From contig NC_051073.1 in the NCBI RefSeq assembly GCF_004664715.2, forward strand, positions 66,097,664 through 66,161,663: 64,000 nt of DNA, given 5' to 3'. Origin of the DNA: Peromyscus leucopus. Lineage: Eukaryota; Chordata; Mammalia; Rodentia; Cricetidae. The notes beneath the pieces were generated by a model, which searched no databases, was not told the DNA's origin, and was given only the letters and a program-made list of their open reading frames with translations. Below, piece by piece: positions 1 through 11,119 of this stretch (position 1 is its first letter; every line of letters starts with the position of its first letter). The translations under genes and the position numbers were made by a program.

Positions 1-135
1 TGGTCCTGGGTTCTATAAGAAAGCAGGCTGAACAAGCCATGATGAACAAGTCAGTAAGCAGCACCCCTCCTTGGCCTCTGCATCAGCTCCTGCCTCCAGA
101 TGATGTTTTGTCTCAGCAATAGAAACCCTAAGACA
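1..135 (+). repeat. Rodent medium-reiteration repeat, type B, 3' part (cut by window edge)
   Basis: This is the 3' part of a repeat that recurs at 616-955, 10438-10815, 27718-28105 and 33006-33830. Diagnostic phrases are 'aagaaagcaggctgaacaag', a cagctcctgcctccag block, and an end reading caatagaaaccctaagaca. I recognise it as abundant in muroid rodents. The official family name is uncertain (RMER-like). An ATT microsatellite follows at 144-160. Confidence 0.75.
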
Positions 136-245
136 GACACTAATAATATTATTATTATTAACATTAACATAGCATCTTATGAACAAATAAAAGGGGAAGG
201 GATGAAGTTCATAGTGATGTGTTTGTGTATCAAGTGGACAGTTGT

Positions 246-399
246 TGTAGCAATTTGAATAATGGCCCCATAGGTTCATGTATTTGAATGCCTAGTCATC
301 AGGGAACAGCACTATTTGAGAAGGATTAGGAGATGTGGCCTGTTGGTGGAAATCTGTCACTGAGGGTGGGCTTTGAGGTTTAAAAACCCATGCAAGGCC

Positions 400-471
<72 letters not shown>

Positions 472-615
472 ATGGATCAGGATATAGTTCTCAGTTACTT
501 CTCCAGCACCTACCATGATGATAATGGACTAAGTCCCTGAACCTGTAAGCAAGCCCCTCTCTAGTGAAATGTTTTCCTTTTTAAAAATTGCCTTGGTCAT
601 GGTGATATTTGTCCT
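246..615 (+). repeat. Rodent medium-reiteration repeat, type A, with internal (CT)n
   Basis: It begins gcaatttgaataatggcccc, continues through 'gtggcctgttgg' and 'gggctttgaggttt', and ends near ccttggtcatggtg. Other copies lie at 33218, 35238, 37078, 47485, 49992 and 61224. The internal short CT tract of the family has expanded to about 67 bp at 402-468. The terminal 40-50 bp resembles the end of type B, so the two types look related. Confidence 0.75.
402..468. repeat. (CT)n microsatellite
   Basis: An uninterrupted CT dinucleotide run lies inside a type A repeat, at the place where other copies carry only a short tctctctc tract. Confidence 0.95.
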
Positions 616-955
616 GGTTGTTTTCTGTCAACTTGACACAAATGTAGAAATATCTGGGAAATGGGAATCTTAAAGAATTCCCTCATAAGACTGGCCTGTT
701 GACAAATCTTAGGGGCATTTTCCTTTTAAATGATTGATGTAGAAAGGCACAGTCCACTATGGATGGTATAACACCTGGGCAGGCAGTCCTGGGTTGTTTA
801 AGAAAGCAGGCCAAACGGGGCTTCTGTTCACTTCCTGCTATGGCGCCTTCAATGGACTGTGACCCTGGACATGTTTGCCAAACAAACCCTTTCCCCCTCA
901 AGATGCTTTGGGTCAAGGTGTTTTTATCACACCAATAGAAATCAGACTAAGACAA
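616..955 (+). repeat. Rodent medium-reiteration repeat, type B
   Basis: It runs from ctgtcaacttgacacaaatg to caatagaaatcagactaaga. It lies directly behind the type A copy in the same orientation. The middle is diverged but keeps cagtcctgggttgtttaaga and the aaaccctttccccctcaag block. Confidence 0.75.
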
Positions 956-1489
956 TGGCTGAGGGGTACCTCCCAGGAGCAAAGAGGTCAGTGATGGTGC
1001 ATGCGCATGAGCTGTGGTGACCCTTGGGGCTTGGCAATAACCTTCAAATAGGATGATTGTACTACTTCCCAAATCCCTTAGCAGCGTTTCCTCTAGCCAG
1101 CCATAGCAGGGCCTGTGCAAAGGAGAGGAGATCCGGGAAATGTTTGAGCTCATCTAGGCTGACCCCACCCAAAGAAGTTAGGGTCTGGGAGCTCTTATTT
1201 GGGGAACTTGAGATTGAACACAAGGAGTGGGGTCTCAAGGTTGATGTGGGGAGAGAGAGCTAAAGAGGAGCCGTGTAAAGGTTGGAATATAAATCAGATG
1301 ACATTAATACAACGTGGAAGATTTCCCTCATAAAATCAGGATCAGGAAATTCAGAGGGCAGGGCAGGCTTTGTTCCAGAATATTCTGGTATTTGACGGTG
1401 ATCACGACCCACCATTTCATCATAAAGTATTTTCTAGTTCACGAAGTGTTTCCATGCATTCATCCCTTTTGTATGGATTGACCTTCTTG
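956..1489. other. Non-repetitive stretch, nothing recognised
   Basis: I see no recognisable repeat, no long reading frame and no RNA gene here. The short frame at 1057-1263 has no recognisable features. Confidence 0.4.
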
Positions 1490-1620
1490 AGTATCTGTTT
1501 ATACCAGATACTGTGCCGTGTTGTATCCCAATATGTCCTGTGTCTGTAACAACACCATCATTGCTATTTTACAGATAAAGGAATTCCGGCAAAGCCAGTG
1601 GACTGCAAAACTCCAAAGAG
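1490..1620 (-). repeat. Possible MIR/L2-type old SINE fragment
   Basis: The phrase 'ctattttacagataaagga' resembles the reverse complement of the MIR central region (cattttacagatgagg). The match is short and diverged. Confidence 0.35.
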
Positions 1621-1734
1621 AGACAAGATGACTTCATCTTCGCTCTCAACATCAGGAAATTGTAAAAAAAAAATTGGTAGAGAGATACAAAACCAACAGT
1701 TTAACCTGTGTAGCTCATGCAGACTCTGTTAAGA

Positions 1735-1895
1735 CCTCTTAACAGCCATAGGCAATACAAAAATGTGAGTGCACATGCCCATGTTTCAGTAAAACTTTAC
1801 TTATAAAAATAGTCATGGCTGTGTGCCAATAAAACTTTATTCACACAAACAGGTCATGAGCCACAGTTTGCCAGTTCCTACATGGCAGAATCATA
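1735..1895 (+). repeat. hAT-type DNA transposon fossil, 3' end
   Basis: It contains ccaataaaactttattcaca followed by cacagtttgccagttcc. This matches my memory of an old mammalian hAT family that ends near agtttgccgacccctg. The opposite half of a similar element is at 14490-14665. Family name uncertain. Confidence 0.45.
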
Positions 1896-3187
1896 GTCCC
1901 GAGGGGAGACTGCTAGTGTAAACAGCTAGTGATGGAGTACCATGGCCAAGAGGTATACACAAAGGGCTGCAGAGGCACAGGGCGTCGCTGTCTGAGGGAC
2001 TTGGGCATGTCTCCTTGGTAGCGTTTCTGGGGTTTGCATTTCCAGGTCACTGCCATCCAAGAACCAGGAAACAGCTTTCAGACTGTCACTGGGTAGGACC
2101 TGGAGACGGCTTCTTATCAGAACTTGTGTCTCCTTCCTGGGCTGAGCCTGGCGTTGTGGGAGCTGTGGCTCACCCTCTGCCTCTTCTTCCTGTACTAGCC
2201 ATTCCCTAACACCTCCTAAAACCCAGTGTTCTCTCAGCCTTGGCAGCACAGGAGCTGAGCACTTAGCAAGATGGTTCCAAATGGTAACTCCTTGCATGCC
2301 AGAGTCAGCGTCTGCTGACCCAGAGCATATCCTAGGGCCCTCGGGGTCTTGGTCCACACCTGTGGAATCATGCTTAGGGGGAGATCGGAGGTTGGACCTT
2401 ACGAGGAAGTCTAACACAACACAAACAAGAAGTCTAGACAACAACAGAAATGACCTCATAGTGGAAGGGGCTGCCTAGGGAGGTGATACTGCTGTGGGAG
2501 AGGCTTGAGACGCGACTAGACGACCATTTAAAGGGTAAGTTCTAGTGTGAAGAAAGTCCCAGGGTTAGCAGTCTGTTTTTAGTCCTCTTTGCTAGGTCTG
2601 TCATCTTGGAGTCTTGCTTTGACTCTTACTCGGTCTCTTGGTTTGAAAATGGAGGTTGCATGTCTCCTCGGGATGCTGTGACGGTTAAAGGGAGCACACA
2701 ATCCAAGTTTGCAGACATGCTAACCTGCTGTGCAGCTGATTCGAACCAGCTTTAGAGGGGCTGTGACATCAGACTGGGTCTGGGGACCATGTTGGGGGAA
2801 TCATTTTTGAGGTCTGAGGCTTACAGTTCTTTGATGCATGAATCTAAGAAGAACCCTTTTTTCATTTACACGAGATTATTTATTTCATAGTCTCCCAGAA
2901 ACAAAGGAATGCAACTTCTTATTGTGAGACCTCGTCACATTGGACACACATGATGGAATATTTATTAACACAAAGGAATTGCATTTGGAGGGCAAGACAA
3001 GTATAGGACTTAAAAATGCTTTAATAGTTTCTGCATATAAGTCATTTTGGGTCCCAAAACAAAGTATTTAATCAAACTGAATTCAGTCCTGTTTTTTAAA
3101 TACCTCTATTAACAAAGCTTTCATTAAGGTTTACAGAGAGAATCTTTAATATTTTTGCTTGTTCCCTGTTTAAAAATACATTACTCA
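1896..3187. other. Non-repetitive stretch
   Basis: Mostly unique sequence. A 177-codon minus-strand frame (1926-2459) shows no domain, repeat or signal sequence that I recognise, and shorter frames on the other strand overlap it. I treat it as non-coding. The region 2850-3180 is AT-rich with no clear element. Confidence 0.4.
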
Positions 3188-3336
3188 CCGGGCAGTGGTG
3201 GCGCACACCTTTAATCCCAGGACTCGGGAGGCAGAGGCAGGCAGATCTTTATGAGTTCGAGGCCAGCCTGGGCTACAGAGTGAGTTCCAGGAAAGGTGCA
3301 AAGCTACACAGAGAAATCTTGTCTTGAAAAACCAAA

Positions 3337-3338
<2 letters not shown>
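3188..3338 (+). repeat. B1 SINE
   Basis: Near full-length B1: starts ccgggcagtggtggcgcaca, has the ggcagaggcaggcagatc core, and ends aaagctacacagagaaatct plus an A-rich tail. The tail runs into a (GT)n tract. Confidence 0.95.

Positions 3339-3380
<42 letters not shown>
3339..3380. repeat. (GT)n microsatellite on a B1 tail
   Basis: About 21 GT units begin directly at the 3' end of the B1 element, a common site of microsatellite birth. Confidence 0.95.
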
Positions 3381-3382
<2 letters not shown>

Positions 3383-4952
3383 TACTCAATGAGTTGCTGT
3401 TAGGAATGGGTCACTCATTTCTTTAAGTCCTACATAAAATAAAAGCAATTGACTTTGTGGGCAAAAGAAGATTCAATTTCTCTTTCTTAGTGCAGGTGGG
3501 AAGAAAATGATCAGGACTTTGAAAATCAAAGTGGGAAAAAAAAAAAAAAAACCCACAAGTCACTTTGTGCTGATGAGCCAGCAAGGTTCGGTACAGCAAC
3601 CAGCCAGTACAGAGGGGGGTCCTGGTTGTTGTTGGGGGGAACAGGTTATTACCTGAACCCAGACACAGAAAAGGAAGGACTCCCAGGAGGTGGGAGAGCG
3701 CCTCAGGAGAGCTGGTCAGGCTCTTTGACTCAGAGCTGCCCGGGGTGGCTTACTCAGTCCTCTCGGGAGAAATCCCCACCCCTGACTTTTTCCTGGCCCC
3801 TGAGATTTGTGCTCTCTCTCAAATTTGAGATTTGGCATTTTCTGCTGTCACTTGCCTTGGCATTTCTGGTTTTCTTTCCCTTTGGAATGCTCAGATCTTT
3901 CCATTGTGCGCATGGCCTGAATCATGCTGCCTCACACCAGGCAGCCTCTGCACTCTCCCTCAATGAATGCAGGTCACCTAGCAGAAGCACCATGGCTTCT
4001 GGGGGGGAAAGGAAGCCTTCTCACCCTGGCTCCAGGCCCCCTGGGGAGCACCGTGGAGGGACTTTTCAGTTGAGAGAGTCTGTGAAAGGCCGGCAGGGGC
4101 TTCTCAGGACAGTGACCTTTGCGGCCTTTTTCAGTTCTGGTTTTCAGATGCTGACCCACGGGAGTGTGGCCCACAGACAAGAGCAGAAGAGCAGAGCCAA
4201 TGGAAGAGAGAATGCTTGGCGGGGGGGTAGAGCGGCCCGGAAGCCTTTCAGAAAACAGAAATGAGGAAGAGATATTAGCCCTGGTATCTGGGGTCTCCTA
4301 GCAAGCAAGACACTGGCTGGGGTTTCATGAAGGGACAGGCCTTCACTGTTACTATGCAAAAGGAATCCTGACGAGGCAGATAGCCTGGGGTGGAAAGCCT
4401 GGAGACCTGCTTTGGAATTCCTGCTCTTCTCAACATCTGTGTTACCCCAGGCCAGAGAACCTCTCCTTTCTCTTAGGTCAAAGAGTGATAAGATCTGGTT
4501 TGTGCCTATTAGCTTTGGGGCTACTGAGAGGATCAAACAGCATAAGGCAGGTGCCTGCGGTTCTGGAGTCCCACAGGCTGGATTCTACTGTCCAACCCTC
4601 TCATTTAGCAGGGCAGATCACCAAAGTCTGGAGAAGAAGTTAAGCCACAACCTGAGACCACACAGTTGTGCTCTAAGGCGGTTGGCGATGTGACTTCATA
4701 TATACCAGGAATGCTTGGGTTAACCCTAGGCGGCCCCAGGGTAACAAGCTTCAGGGGTAAGAGTTTGGTGCCCAGGACATAGCCCCCAACTTGCCAGTGG
4801 AGTTTCATCTCACATCTACTTTTATTTTGTGACGATAAAAAACTACATACAGTCACCATGTCAAACTTGGCAAATACGAAAGGCACGGAGAAGAAGGAAA
4901 TGTAAAAGTCCTCATGGTTCCACCACATGGCTAGACCCACTGCTGAAATGAT
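3381..4952. other. Non-repetitive stretch with a 212-codon open frame
   Basis: Unique sequence with a poly(A) run near 3536-3552. The plus frame 3626-4264 (212 codons) is the longest in the window outside tandem repeats. It includes a hydrophobic stretch rich in L, A and F around residues 70-90. I recognise no domain, and overlapping minus-strand frames (3974-4180, 4144-4536) are also open, so chance is the likelier explanation. Confidence 0.4.
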
Positions 4953-5255
4953 TGGTGGGGCTGGTTACCGGCAGCAAAGTCACCAGCCACGGCCAGAACT
5001 CAGTGGTAACTTTTCAGAGCTTTATTAGGAGGGAAAACGGGTGGAGGGAGACGGGGTGAATAGGAGAGGAGCCAGGCATGGCGGGGGAGGGACAGAGGAG
5101 AAACAGAGTGTGTGTGGGAGGGGAGTGGGGGGGGCGGTCCCGCATCTGGCTTTTTAAGGCAGGGATTCTGTGACCATGCAGTGGGTACATAGTTACCAGT
5201 GCCCCCCCATAACGTAAGATGCCAGACCAGGAAGAGTGAGGGCAGGATCCTAACA
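4953..5255 (-). mobile_element. Solo LTR of an endogenous retrovirus
   Basis: Read on the minus strand the segment starts TGTTAGGATCC and ends CCCCACCA. It contains a TATA-like CCTTAAAAAG and a polyadenylation signal, AATAAAGCTC. Flanks are atgat (4948-4952) and attat (5256-5260), a possible 5-bp target-site duplication with one mismatch. No internal retroviral sequence adjoins it. Confidence 0.7.
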
Positions 5256-5283
5256 ATTATGCCATACAGTCACATCACCTTTC

Positions 5284-5285
<2 letters not shown>

Positions 5286-5332
<47 letters not shown>

Positions 5333-5341
5333 TGCGCGCGC
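5286..5341. repeat. (GT)n with GC-alternating end
   Basis: A GT run is followed by tgtgtgcgcgcgca. Alternating purine-pyrimidine sequence of this kind can adopt Z-DNA. Confidence 0.9.
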
Positions 5342-5554
5342 AATAGTGACCCTTTCCTCACTGAAGCTGGTAGCCCATGCTAGCCCTTAGACTTGTGAAG
5401 TAGTATTTACAATTGCATAATTGTCCACCAAGTAGTTATGGAACACGTCTCTGGTGATGAACATTGCTATAGTTTTGATCTGCAGAGCTCTCCCTAAAGA
5501 CTTGTGGGCTGATGGTTCAGTCCACAGCTTGTGCTTATGTTGAGGAATGGAAAC

Positions 5555-5722
5555 GGGTAGTGGTGCACACCTTTAGTTCCAGCACTTGGGAGGCAGAGGC
5601 AAATGGATCTCTGTGAGTTCGAGGCCAGCCTGGTCTACAGAATGAGTTCCAGGAAAGCCAGAGCTACACATAGAAATCCTGTCTTGGAAAACAAAACAAA
5701 ACCCACCAACAACAAAAAAGTA
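5555..5722 (+). repeat. B1 SINE with target-site duplication
   Basis: Full B1 with an A-rich tail. Flanks are aggaatggaaac (5543-5554) and aggagtggaaac (5723-5734), a 12-bp duplication with one mismatch. This is the expected footprint of L1-driven insertion. Confidence 0.92.
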
Positions 5723-5799
5723 AGGAGTGGAAACTTCAGGAGTTTGGTCCTAGTGGAAAGGAATTAGGTCATTGAAAGTGTATCTCCCCCCACCCTTTT

Positions 5800-5955
5800 A
5801 AAGACTAAAAATAATTATGTGTGTATGTGTGTTGTGTGATTTTACATGCCCCAAGTGGGCTAGAGGATATCAGATTCCCTAGAACTGGAGTTACAGATGG
5901 TTGTGAGCTGCCCTTGTGGGTGTTGGGAATTAAACCCAGGTCCTCTACAAGAGCC
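5800..5955 (-). repeat. B2-superfamily SINE (3' truncated or diverged)
   Basis: On the plus strand it reads gaactggagttacagatggt, then gtgggtgttgggaattaaac and ccaggtcctct. This is the reverse complement of the B2 tRNA-derived body. Confidence 0.8.
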
Positions 5956-6130
5956 CCTTGAAAGCATACCCTTGGAGGGGAGAAGAGACCCTGGCCCTTT
6001 CCCGTCTGTCTCTTGCCTCTATCTGCTGTGAAATGGATACTCCACTATGCAATCGTTCTGTGGTGGGCTGCCTCAGCACAGACCCCGAAGAAGCTGCCAA
6101 CCACTATAGATTGAAAGTTCCAAGCCATGA

Positions 6131-6299
6131 CCGGGTGGTGAGGGTGCATACCTTTAATCCCAGCACTCAGGAGGCAGAGGCAGAAGGCAGGTGGATCTCT
6201 GTGAGTTCAAGGCCAGCCTGGTCTATATAGTGATTTCCAGGATTGCTAGAGCTACAAAGTGAGATCCTGTCTCAAAAAAAAAAAAAAAGAAAAAGAAAA
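6131..6299 (+). repeat. B1 SINE
   Basis: B1 body with a poly(A)/AAAAG tail. Flanks gttccaagccatga (6117-6130) and gtccaaaccgtga (6300-6312) look like a decayed target-site duplication. Confidence 0.9.
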
Positions 6300-6678
6300 G
6301 TCCAAACCGTGAACCAAAACCATGTCTTCCTCTTTTTACACTGATTATCTCAGTATTTTGTTACAACAGTGCAAAGCTGACTAACAGGCAATCCAGGTTC
6401 TTTCCTAATTGTTCACTCTTATAAACGACAGCATTGAACACTACGTGTAAGACATTGCTCGGCTGGTCTCTCATCCAACCCCAGCACCTTCGTTAAGTTC
6501 AGGGAGCTGGACAGAAGAAATGGGCACCGGAGCCAAACTTGCTGCAGACTTTCCTAACTGCTTGAAGAGCTGCCTATAGCCAAGTCAGTGCTCCTAATGG
6601 GTGTGCCATGGATCTGGTCACTTTCCGAATCTCTGTCTCTTGATTTTGTAGAGACTCGTGAATACTGATTTGCTCCCA
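6300..6678. other. Non-repetitive stretch, nothing recognised
   Basis: No repeat family, reading frame or RNA gene can be supported here. Confidence 0.4.
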
Positions 6679-6849
6679 AGGTTTTTTGGTTTGTTTGTTT
6701 GTTTTTTGGTTTTTCAAGGCAGGGTTTCTCTGTGTGGCCTTTGCTGTCCTGGAACTTGCTCTGTAGACTAGGTTGGCCTTGAATTCACAGAGATCTGCTT
6801 GCCTCTGCCTCCTGAGTGCTGGGATTAAAGGCATGCGCCAGAACCACCC
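6679..6849 (-). repeat. B1 SINE
   Basis: Reverse-strand B1: T-rich tail (gtttgtttgttttttggttt), then cagggtttctctgtgtggcc, ending ctgggattaaaggcatgcgc. Confidence 0.93.
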
Positions 6850-7189
6850 ACCCCCCCAGGCACTCCCAAAGTTTTGAAGGTTTACCATGATAAGGTGTAT
6901 GGTTGTGGACTATTATATGGAGCTGAGGCTCAAAAACCCTCGTGAAACATTATTTTAAAATAAAGTATTTTATTTAAAGACACGTATTTTACAGCAGGTG
7001 TTTTGTGCCCTGTATTAATTATTCTCAGAGTTTTGTTGTACATTTTATGGTTCACGTTGATTTGTTTGATAAAGGGGCTTTGCTAAGCAGCCCAGGCTGG
7101 CCTTCTGCCTCTGCTCCCTGAGTACTGAGATACAGGTGTGTGCTGGCTCCATTATGTCTGGGCCCACGGGAAGCAAGAGCCTGTGGCGG

Positions 7190-7510
7190 AGGCTGCTGGC
7201 CTCACAGTGGACAGGAAGCAGAGGAAAGGACTATGGAAATGGACCAGCGAAAGACAGAGCCTTCAGAGACATGTCCCCAAGGATATACTTCCTCCAACTA
7301 AGTAAGCTCCGCCTACTGCTTTGCATCCCCCCCACCACCACCACCAACCAGGTGCCATCATATTATGACTCCATCAAGGGAGTAACTCTCTGATTAAGTT
7401 GGAGCCCTCAGGATCTAGTCACCTGTGAGAATACACCACTGAGCATGCCTGAGGTGTGCTGTACCAATCTCCTAGGTGTTTCCAAGCCCAGTCCAGTTTA
7501 ATAAGAGATT
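7190..7510. repeat. Old LTR-like repeat (MaLR-type appearance)
   Basis: Phrases such as tattatgactccatcaaggg, ttggagccctcaggatctag and ctcctaacc-like blocks resemble MaLR/MST-type sequence. It is heavily diverged and has no clear ends. Confidence 0.4.
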
Positions 7511-7871
7511 AACCATAACAACTTGTATCTCGTCTTTGGAAAGTCCCCACCTCCTAACCCACCCTGCTCTGGGACTTACATTTGGCCATTTACGAGTAGC
7601 AATAGTAATGTTGTGTGTCTTCTGAGGATGTCACAGGAAGCCTTGCTACTATGGTCCAAATCTCTCTTTAAAAAAAAAACAAACAAAAAACAGTTATGGA
7701 AGTTTGGCTATGGTCCAGCCTTGACAGCTTCTAAGTTGGCCCTGTGGAGAGGACTGCCCACCTAGGCGCTTGTTCTTTTAGCTGTTACAGTGTAGCACCA
7801 AGCTCATGGCAAAGGGGCCATTGTGGATGCTCAGTCTAATGGAATCTTCAGATAATTCTTGTCCTGACCTC

Positions 7872-8241
7872 TGTTGTGGAATAATCCTCTTGTACACTGC
7901 AAAGATTTGTCACTCGAATTGGTTTAATAAAATGCTGATTGGCCAGTAGCCAGGCAGGAAGTCTAGGCAGGACAACCAGACTAAGGATGATGGGAAGGAG
8001 AAGGGCAGAGTGAGGAGTCACCAGCCAGATGCAGAGGGAGCAGGGGATGAACATGCCATGCTAATAAAGGTAGCAAAGCATAAATAGAAATACGGGTTAA
8101 CTTAAAATGTAAGAGCTAGTTAGTTAGCAGCCTGAGGTATTGGTCAAGCATTTACAAATAATATTAAATCTCCATGTGGTAATTTGGAAGCAGCTACCAG
8201 GACAGCGAGTGGGTGGTCAGGACAGGAAACGTCTGTCTATA
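7872..8241 (+). mobile_element. Solo LTR, superfamily 1, perfect 6-bp TSD
   Basis: Starts TGTTGTGGAATA and ends GTCTATA (the expected CA end has changed). It is flanked on both sides by gacctc (7866-7871 and 8242-8247). A shared block, aataaaatgctgattggcca, links it to the LTRs at 30168, 37700 and 50538. A 6-bp duplication is typical of ERVK-class elements. No internal region is present. Orientation is relative to the family. Confidence 0.85.
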
Positions 8242-8660
8242 GACCTCCATCTAACTGTAACCAAGCCAGAATTGGATGGTAGCCTACTGTAGTAGTCAAT
8301 GCCTACTGTAAGAGATACCCACACACCACTCTGTAAAGCAACTGTGTTTGGGATGGGCCGCCATGTGATGAACAATCAGAACAACATGTACTTCTTCCTA
8401 TAGTTTTATGCCTTTATTAATTCTGTCACATTACAGGTTGATTTAGTCACATTACAGACTAGCACAATAGGCATCGGCTGGGCACCTTATATGTAAAGAC
8501 CGCTCTGTTTGAAGACTAAAGGACAAGCAGTACATGTCCTCCTCACTGTCACCTGGTCCAAGTAAAGATGCACGTAGAGTAATGGCCCTGTGGTCCTCAA
8601 GGAAGAGCATCCTTACAGGGCACTGGCTGCCCACCCCCAGGGGAGGGTGAGGTGATTCTG

Positions 8661-9140
8661 TGACGGGAGCCATAAGCCTAAGCGACCCTGGACACACATG
8701 CTGCCATATTTAGGCTTCTCTCCTCTTTTCTTAGATCTAGGCCTTGCTTAAGTCTCCATAGCACCAGAACCTCTTCTCACAGATACCAGAACCTCTTCTC
8801 AGATATCAGGTGAACGAGCTGCAGTTAAGCAATTAGGCAGTTAGACAAGGGTAGATAGATAACCTTCAGAGTAACATTTCCTGCTGGCCAAACAGCCCAT
8901 AATTAAGTCCCTTCCTGCTTGCAACCGCCATTACTAAGTCCCTTCCTGCTCTCAACCCCCATAATTAAGTCCCTTCTTACTTGCAACCCCCTTTGCCTAC
9001 CTGTATATGCCTTGAGAGAAAAATAAAATTTTGGAGCTTGATCAGACATCCTGTCTTGCTCTCATTATTTGTGTCTCTTGTCCCTCTCATTCACCGGCCC
9101 TCCCTTTAGGTCCCTGTTAAAGACCCCGCTGGCCGGGGCA
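8661..9140 (+). mobile_element. Solo ERVK-type LTR, perfect 6-bp TSD, triplicated 31-bp U3 repeat
   Basis: Starts TGACGGGAGCC and ends GGCCGGGGCA. It is flanked by attctg at 8655-8660 and 9141-9146. The polyadenylation signal AATAAA is at 9022-9027, followed by an R/U5-like segment (tcctgtcttgctctc). Three tandem 31-bp units occupy 8899-8991 in U3, each with an aagtcccttc core. No gag, pol or env sequence adjoins. Confidence 0.88.
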
Positions 9141-9439
9141 ATTCTGCCTACAGAACAGAGCACAATTTGCAGAAATGCAGGACAATACTGAATTGCATCT
9201 TGAAAGATGTCTGCCACTTGCCTGTGGGCAAAGGAAGGGGACATTCCAACTGAGGGAGATCTTGTGCAAAGGGGCAGAAATGACCACGTTACTTCTCCAT
9301 CAGCAGAAGACAAGGCTCTCAGCTGAAATATGGTCTACACTGCCCTTTCCTCTTCCTTCCCTGGTATCTGACAAGAGTTTCAAAGTGAGTCTTATCAACT
9401 TTTGATAAGGAGTTTCCAAGTAAGGATGGGCGGTGGGGC

Positions 9440-9890
9440 CGGTGTGCTATCTCTTAAAGTGTTGGTTAGTTTTCTTATCACTTGACATAGGCCTGAGAGA
9501 GCATCCTGAAGGAGAAGATTTGTCTTGGCTCACAAGGTCAGACCTGCAGTCATAGTTGGCTAGATTCTTGGTGTTTAGACAAGTGGCAAGGCAGAAGCAT
9601 CATGGCAGAAGACCATGATGGAGGAAAGATCCTTACCTCATGGCCAGGAATGAGGCCAAGTCAGGAGAGGAAGGGACCTGGCACAAAATATACCCTTTAA
9701 AGGCATGCCTCCAGCCATTTACCTCCTCCAGCCAGGCCCCAAATGCTATCTCATTCAGCTGTGAGCTCAATGGATTAATTAGTTGATGAGATTAGCACTG
9801 TCATGATCTAGTCACTCAACTGATCTAGCTTGCTCAACCGGACTATAGACTGAAGACCAAGCCTTCAACATGTGAAACCTTTGAGGATTG
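9440..9890 (-). repeat. Old MaLR-like repeat
   Basis: It contains gaagcatcatggcagaagac, cttacctcatggccaggaa and a late block, gaccaagccttcaacatgtg, a combination I associate with MaLR/MST-like LTRs. Strand is tentative. Confidence 0.45.
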
Positions 9891-9896
9891 TCTTGT

Positions 9897-10436
9897 TGTG
9901 GTCCGAGGTTCTGAATCAACTCAAGCAGACACATGAGGTTACTGAAAGGCAAGATTTAATGCAGGGCAGCGCAAAAGAAGGGGCGTAGGAGAGAGGCTGA
10001 TCGATCAGGGCTTTAGAACAAACTCCAGAACTGAACTGTGACCCCAATGTCAATTGAAGCAAATATTTAAGCACAAAAAATCACAAACATTTGTTGCCAA
10101 GTTACAGTTGCAGTTTTCACCCATCAGGCTTTAGAGAGTAGGGGCTTCCTTGAATGTTCCGTCACTGTCAATCGACACACAATGCAAGCTTTTCAGTCCA
10201 ACCAATCAGATTCATTTGTTCCTTCTGATGTTAGGACCAGCCATGATGTTTCTAGAGAATTAAAGATGCATAATGACTATTTCTGTGGTTTAAGGAAAAG
10301 GTGGGTCAGCTATCAGAAGGTTCCCAGCTCCCCTAGAGCTTGGGAACCTGAACTTTGTTTCACCCTACAGGCAAAATACAGTCTGAAGTCCAAATGGCAG
10401 CACTTAGGACAAGGTGCTTTTTGCCTGTTCCCAGCA
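9897..10436 (-). mobile_element. Probable solo LTR
   Basis: The minus strand reads TGCTGGGAACAGGCAAAAAG to CTCGGACCACA, with a polyadenylation-like CATTAAATC and a conserved block, aagcaccttgtcctaagtgc. Flanks gtcttgt and gtcttag are similar but not cleanly adjacent, so the duplication is uncertain. The type B repeat at 10438 follows directly. Confidence 0.65.
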
Positions 10437-10437
10437 G

Positions 10438-10815
10438 TCTTAGTTAGGGTTTCTATTGCCTTGTGTAAAGACCACGACCAAAAGCAACTCGGGGAGGAAA
10501 GGATTTATTTCATCCTCACTTGTCCATTATCCAGAAAAATCAGGGCAGGAACTAGAGGTAGGAACTTTTGCAGTAACCATGGAAGAGTGCTGCTTACTGG
10601 CTTGCTCATCCTGTTTTTCTGTAGAACCCAGGACCACCTGCCCAGGGGTGGCACTGCTCACAGTAGGCTAGGTCCCACACCTATCATTAATTAAGAACAT
10701 GCACTGCACACCTATGTACAGGCACATTTTATGGAAGCATCTTCTCAATTTAGGGTCCCTCTCCCCAAATGGCCCCAGCTGTGTCAAACTGATGTAAAGC
10801 TAGACAGGGCATGGA
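10438..10815 (-). repeat. Rodent medium-reiteration repeat, type B
   Basis: Reverse-strand copy: starts tcttagttagggtttctatt and proceeds through gcaactcggggaggaaagga and cttactggcttgctcatcct to ctgtgtcaaactgatgtaaa. Confidence 0.85.
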
Positions 10816-11119
10816 GTTACTTCTTATCTCAACCATGATCCTCAGTGGGCTTTGGGTATGATCCTTAACCTTTGCAATTCATTGGGATTATCTGAGGAGT
10901 GTCTATAAAATAATGTGGAGTGGTTGTACATGTGAATTAATACTAATCAACTAATGCTGAACACAAGCATATTCTAGCAGTTGTGCCCGCATGTGTCCAC
11001 TCAACCTGAACACATATGTGTATGTACCAAAAGCCATGTGGAGAATATCCCAAAGTGCATCATTTGTGCTAAAACTGCAAGCCATTCAAATGCCTCGTAA
11101 CAGAGCAGTTTTGTCCAGT
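10816..11119. other. Non-repetitive stretch, nothing recognised
   Basis: No repeat or gene can be supported here. Confidence 0.4.

Noticed and set aside
1926..2459. 177-codon minus-strand gene
   Set aside because: No domain or signal recognised, overlapping plus-strand open frames, and no sign of splice sites or conserved structure.
5286..5341. Regulatory element in the GT/GC tract
   Set aside because: Z-DNA potential is common to such tracts, and nothing nearby suggests a promoter.
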